In this document: positions 49,157 through 51,748 of the stretch, piece after piece
How the letters are laid out: each line of letters starts with the position of its first letter
How positions within the stretch are numbered: the stretch's first letter is position 1
Assembly (NCBI GenBank): GCA_046756445.1
Contig: JBHHWI010000007.1
Coordinates: forward strand, 1 to 51,748
Length of the DNA: 51,748 bases
Origin: JACZWL01 sp046756445
GTDB lineage: Bacteria; Pseudomonadota; Gammaproteobacteria; Steroidobacterales; Woeseiaceae
Direction: 5' to 3'
Translations under genes and position numbers: made by a program
The notes under the pieces: model-generated
The model's input: the letters and a program-made list of their open reading frames with translations, nothing else
Told to the model about the DNA's origin: nothing
The model's database searches: none

Positions 49157-50236
49157 ATGAGTGACGTCACTGACAGAAACAACCGGACGGTCGCGATCTG
49201 GCTTCTCGTCTGTTGCGCACTCGTGTTTGCCATGGTCGTCCTCGGTGGCGTAACGCGGCTCACCGGTTCGGGTCTGTCGATGGTCGACTGGCGTCCCGTT
49301 ACCGGCATCCTGCCTCCGCTCAACGACAGCGAGTGGCAAGGTGTATTCGAGATGTATCAGCAGACGCCGGAGTTCCAGAAGAAGAACGCCTACATGGACG
49401 TGGATGATTTCAAGGGCATCTTCTGGCTCGAGTACCTGCATCGCCTGTTGGGCCGCACCATCGGCCTCGTCTTTCTCCTGCCCTTCCTGTACTTCGTCCT
49501 GAAAGGCCACATAAGAAGGACTGAGTTCGGAAAATACGCGCTGATGTTCGTATTGGGCGGATTACAGGGCGTGCTCGGCTGGTACATGGTGAAGAGCGGC
49601 CTGGTCGACAACCCGGCCGTCAGTCAATACCGTCTGACCGCCCACCTTGTCGCGGCGTTTCTCATCTATGCCTACATGTTGTGGGTAGCGCTGACCCTGT
49701 TGATTCCTTCGGGGGGCACGGCCAGGCATCCGTGGTACGGCAAAACACTGGCGCTGACCACACTCATCTCGGTCACGATCGTATCGGGCGGCTTCGTCGC
49801 CGGCCTCAAGGCAGGCAAGATCTACAACACCTTCCCCAGGATGGGAGAATACTGGATACCGCCCGAGTTCTTCGCGCTGGAACCGGCATGGAGAAACATT
49901 TTCGATAACATGGCGGCCGCACAATTCAACCACCGGGTAGTCGCCATCCTGACGTTTGTCCTGATCGTCGCTTACTGGTTCGGGCTGAGAAAAGAAGATC
50001 TGCCGGCGAGGATCAGGCGCGGGGTCGACGCCCTCCTCCACACTGCCGTCCTGCAGATCGTGCTCGGCATCTCGACACTGCTGCTGGTCGTGCCGATGGC
50101 GCTCGCGGCGACTCATCAGGCCGTCGGCATGCTGCTGTTCACGGTCTCGCTATACCTGTGCCACGGTCTCCGAAGGCACGCCGCCCGGGACAAAATAGTG
50201 CCGGCCCCGGTACAGAAAATGCCGTACGACGGCTGA
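49157..50236 (+). CDS. ctaA: Heme A synthase (COX15/CtaA)
   Basis: 359 residues from the ATG at 49157 (a GTG 3 codons earlier is possible). About eight helices with the four conserved histidines of COX15: EYLHRLLGR, RLTAHLVA, FNHRVVA and ATHQAVG, and the start GGVTRLTGSGLSM. It oxidises heme O to heme A in the membrane. Next to an sNOR-like cluster, heme A might go to subunit I here or to an aa3 oxidase elsewhere; unresolved. Confidence 0.93.
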   Translation: MSDVTDRNNRTVAIWLLVCCALVFAMVVLGGVTRLTGSGLSMVDWRPVTGILPPLNDSEWQGVFEMYQQTPEFQKKNAYMDVDDFKGIFWLEYLHRLLGRTIGLVFLLPFLYFVLKGHIRRTEFGKYALMFVLGGLQGVLGWYMVKSGLVDNPAVSQYRLTAHLVAAFLIYAYMLWVALTLLIPSGGTARHPWYGKTLALTTLISVTIVSGGFVAGLKAGKIYNTFPRMGEYWIPPEFFALEPAWRNIFDNMAAAQFNHRVVAILTFVLIVAYWFGLRKEDLPARIRRGVDALLHTAVLQIVLGISTLLLVVPMALAATHQAVGMLLFTVSLYLCHGLRRHAARDKIVPAPVQKMPYDG

Positions 50237-50302
50237 TCACCAGGCGTATTTCGGTTAATACCCATTTGATTTGACTGCTAATTCCGCCAGTCTTTCAGAC
50301 AT

Positions 50303-51697
50303 ATGGAGAGAGTGCATCCCAGCGTTTGTTTCGACCAGGGTCTCGTCGAGCGCTACGGCGGTCGGGGTCCAAGATATACGTCCTATCCGACGGCCCTGCA
50401 GTTCGATGAGGAGTTCACGGCCGCCCGGTATGAAAAAGCCGCGCGGCTGAGCAACCAGTCCGGCCGACCGCTGTCGATCTATGTGCATATCCCGTTCTGC
50501 CCGGCGCTCTGCTACTACTGCGCCTGCAACAAGATCGTTACCCGTAATGCGGAACGAATCGAGCGGTATCTCGACCGTCTGTATCGGGAGATCGAGCTGC
50601 AGGCAACGCTGTTCGACCACGGTCGCCTCGTCGAGCAGCTTCATTTCGGCGGCGGCACGCCGACCTATCTGAGCAATGAGCAGCTGTGCGAGCTGATGAC
50701 TCACTTAGCCGGTGCCTTCAGCCTCGACACCAGCGAACGGCACGAGTTTTCGATCGAGGCCGATCCGCGGACCGTCGATGAAGACTCGCTACGCATACTG
50801 GCGGACCTCGGCTTCAATCGCCTGAGTCTCGGCATCCAGGATTTCGCGCCCGACGTTCAAAAAGCCGTCAACCGCATACAAACGGCGGCAGAGGTCGCTG
50901 CGCTGGTGGACCATGCAAGATCGGACGGCTTCGAGTCGATCTCCTTCGACCTCATCTACGGCCTGCCGCATCAGACGGTGGAAAGTTTCGACCAGACGCT
51001 CAATGAGGTCATTCAGATGCGGCCCGACCGGCTGGCGGTCTACAACTACGCGCATCTGCCCGACCGATTCAGGGGCCAGCGGATGATCCGGGAACAGGAT
51101 CTGCCCCTGCCGGCGACCAAACTGAAAATCCTGCAACACACGATCGAAAAACTCACCGATGCCGGCTACCTGTACATCGGCATGGATCATTTCGCGCTGC
51201 CCGAAGATGAGCTCGTCAGAGCCCAGCGGAACGGGAGCCTGCAGCGGAATTTCCAGGGCTACTCGACGCACAGGGACTGCGACCTGATCGGTCTGGGTGT
51301 GAGCGCGATCGGCAGCATCGGCAATACCTATGCCCAGAACGCGACGACCACGAGGGAGTACGGTTCCCTGATCGGCGCGGGCCGGTTGCCGATAAGCCGC
51401 GGAATCGCCGTCGATGCGGACGATCAGCTACGGGCGAAAGTGATTCAGGAGCTGATGTGCCACGACCAGCTCGTGTTCGCGGACTTCGACAGCAAGAACC
51501 ATATCGACTTCGTTCGGTACTTCGCAGCGGAGCTGGCCCGACTCGCGCCGCTGGCCGGCGACGGGCTGGTGCTGCTCGGACCCGAAGGCATTCACATCAC
51601 GCCCAAGGGCCGGTTGCTTCTTCGCAGCATCGCAATGACCTTCGACCGCTATCTCGCCGACGACCTCAACAACGGTCGATTCTCAAAAGCGATCTAG
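50303..51697 (+). CDS. hemN: Oxygen-independent coproporphyrinogen III oxidase
   Basis: 464 residues, full length. Radical-SAM motif CPALCYYC (CxxxCxxC, Cys66, 70, 73) in HIPFCPALCYYCACNK, HFGGGTPTYL and the GLPHQT region are specific for HemN. It decarboxylates coproporphyrinogen III to protoporphyrinogen IX under low oxygen. Fits heme demand of the neighbouring reductases. No FNR box found upstream. Convergent with the next partial gene (stops adjacent). Confidence 0.95.
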   Translation: MERVHPSVCFDQGLVERYGGRGPRYTSYPTALQFDEEFTAARYEKAARLSNQSGRPLSIYVHIPFCPALCYYCACNKIVTRNAERIERYLDRLYREIELQATLFDHGRLVEQLHFGGGTPTYLSNEQLCELMTHLAGAFSLDTSERHEFSIEADPRTVDEDSLRILADLGFNRLSLGIQDFAPDVQKAVNRIQTAAEVAALVDHARSDGFESISFDLIYGLPHQTVESFDQTLNEVIQMRPDRLAVYNYAHLPDRFRGQRMIREQDLPLPATKLKILQHTIEKLTDAGYLYIGMDHFALPEDELVRAQRNGSLQRNFQGYSTHRDCDLIGLGVSAIGSIGNTYAQNATTTREYGSLIGAGRLPISRGIAVDADDQLRAKVIQELMCHDQLVFADFDSKNHIDFVRYFAAELARLAPLAGDGLVLLGPEGIHITPKGRLLLRSIAMTFDRYLADDLNNGRFSKAI

Positions 51698-51748
51698 TCA
51701 ATCCAGGACGTTTTTCAGCGCCCGGTCGAGCGCCTCGATCAGGTCATC
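51698..51748 (-). CDS. C-terminal tail of a minus-strand gene (window edge)
   Basis: The open frame enters from the right edge and ends in TGA at 51698-51700; 16 residues are visible (DDLIEALDRALKNVLD). Too short to identify. It begins immediately after the hemN stop, so the two genes converge with no gap. Confidence 0.5.
   Translation of the reverse strand, partial: DDLIEALDRALKNVLD

Noticed and set aside
50237..50302. FNR box before hemN (TTGATTTGACTGCT)
   Set aside because: The second half-site ATCAA is missing.
1..51748. tRNA, rRNA or insertion sequences
   Set aside because: No cloverleaf, rRNA segment, transposase frame or terminal inverted repeats were recognised by eye; a covariance-model scan would be decisive.

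Overview
The window reads as a chromosomal segment of a GC-rich proteobacterium, most likely a marine or sediment gammaproteobacterium. The basis is codon use, Lrp/AsnC and HemN proteins of proteobacterial type, glpK, a LIV-type ABC operon, and an sNOR-like nitric oxide reductase locus of the kind known from ammonia oxidisers and relatives. The lineage is inference; there is no rRNA or other marker gene here. Almost everything from 1 to 36.4 kb is on the minus strand in tightly packed operons joined by 4-base ATGA, GTGA or TTGA overlaps.

Region 1 (1-1.3 kb): a PLP threonine/serine dehydratase, cut by the left edge, coupled to a pterin-4a-carbinolamine dehydratase. Region 2 (1.4-16.2 kb) is the most striking part: a single-strand block that I cannot match to a named system. 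Read 5' to 3' it encodes a Ser/Thr kinase with four zinc ribbons, a PP2C phosphatase, a Gly-rich repeat lipoprotein, a second lipoprotein, a membrane kinase with TPRs, an FHA-TM-PEGA-FGE protein, a small acidic secreted protein, a MotA/TolQ/ExbB channel protein, an ASKHA-like/FHA fusion, two von Willebrand A (vWA) proteins whose single N-terminal helix looks like that of ExbD/TolR, and a glycine-zipper OmpA-like protein. My inference is an ion-driven, phosphorylation-controlled envelope machine in which vWA domains replace the usual periplasmic ExbD/MotB domain.

Region 3 (16.3-32.3 kb) is metabolic: glycerol kinase, hotdog thioesterase and acetoacetyl-CoA synthetase in one overlapping operon; a peroxiredoxin-like protein; a Leu/Val-type dehydrogenase; a PQQ quinohemoprotein dehydrogenase; a DUF2461 protein; and a complete branched-chain-type ABC transporter (substrate-binding protein, two permeases, two ATPases) interleaved with a long-chain acyl-CoA ligase and an ECHDC3-like crotonase. 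Region 4 (32.4-36.4 kb) holds an octaheme cytochrome c/TPR lipoprotein, a cold-shock protein and an FMN-dependent 2-hydroxyacid dehydrogenase.

Region 5 (36.5-40.9 kb) is a plus-strand patch of accessory character: a truncated cupin remnant, a methyltransferase, orphan proteins, a Schlafen/AlbA_2-like protein, long non-coding gaps, and a small outer-membrane barrel gene with a clear terminator. Region 6 (40.9-48.5 kb, minus) is a respiratory/nitrogen-oxide cluster: a NorC-like cytochrome, a NorB-like protein that appears to lack the FeB histidine and glutamate, a 54-residue membrane peptide, a CuA subunit II, a heme-copper subunit I with no cross-link tyrosine, SCO/SenC, a cytochrome b-ferredoxin-MvhD fusion, a membrane-anchored orphan and a bacteriohemerythrin. 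Region 7 (48.6-51.7 kb, plus) carries an Lrp-family regulator divergent from the NorC/NorB genes, heme A synthase and oxygen-independent coproporphyrinogen oxidase HemN, which fit heme supply for region 6. The last 51 bases hold the tail of a minus-strand gene.
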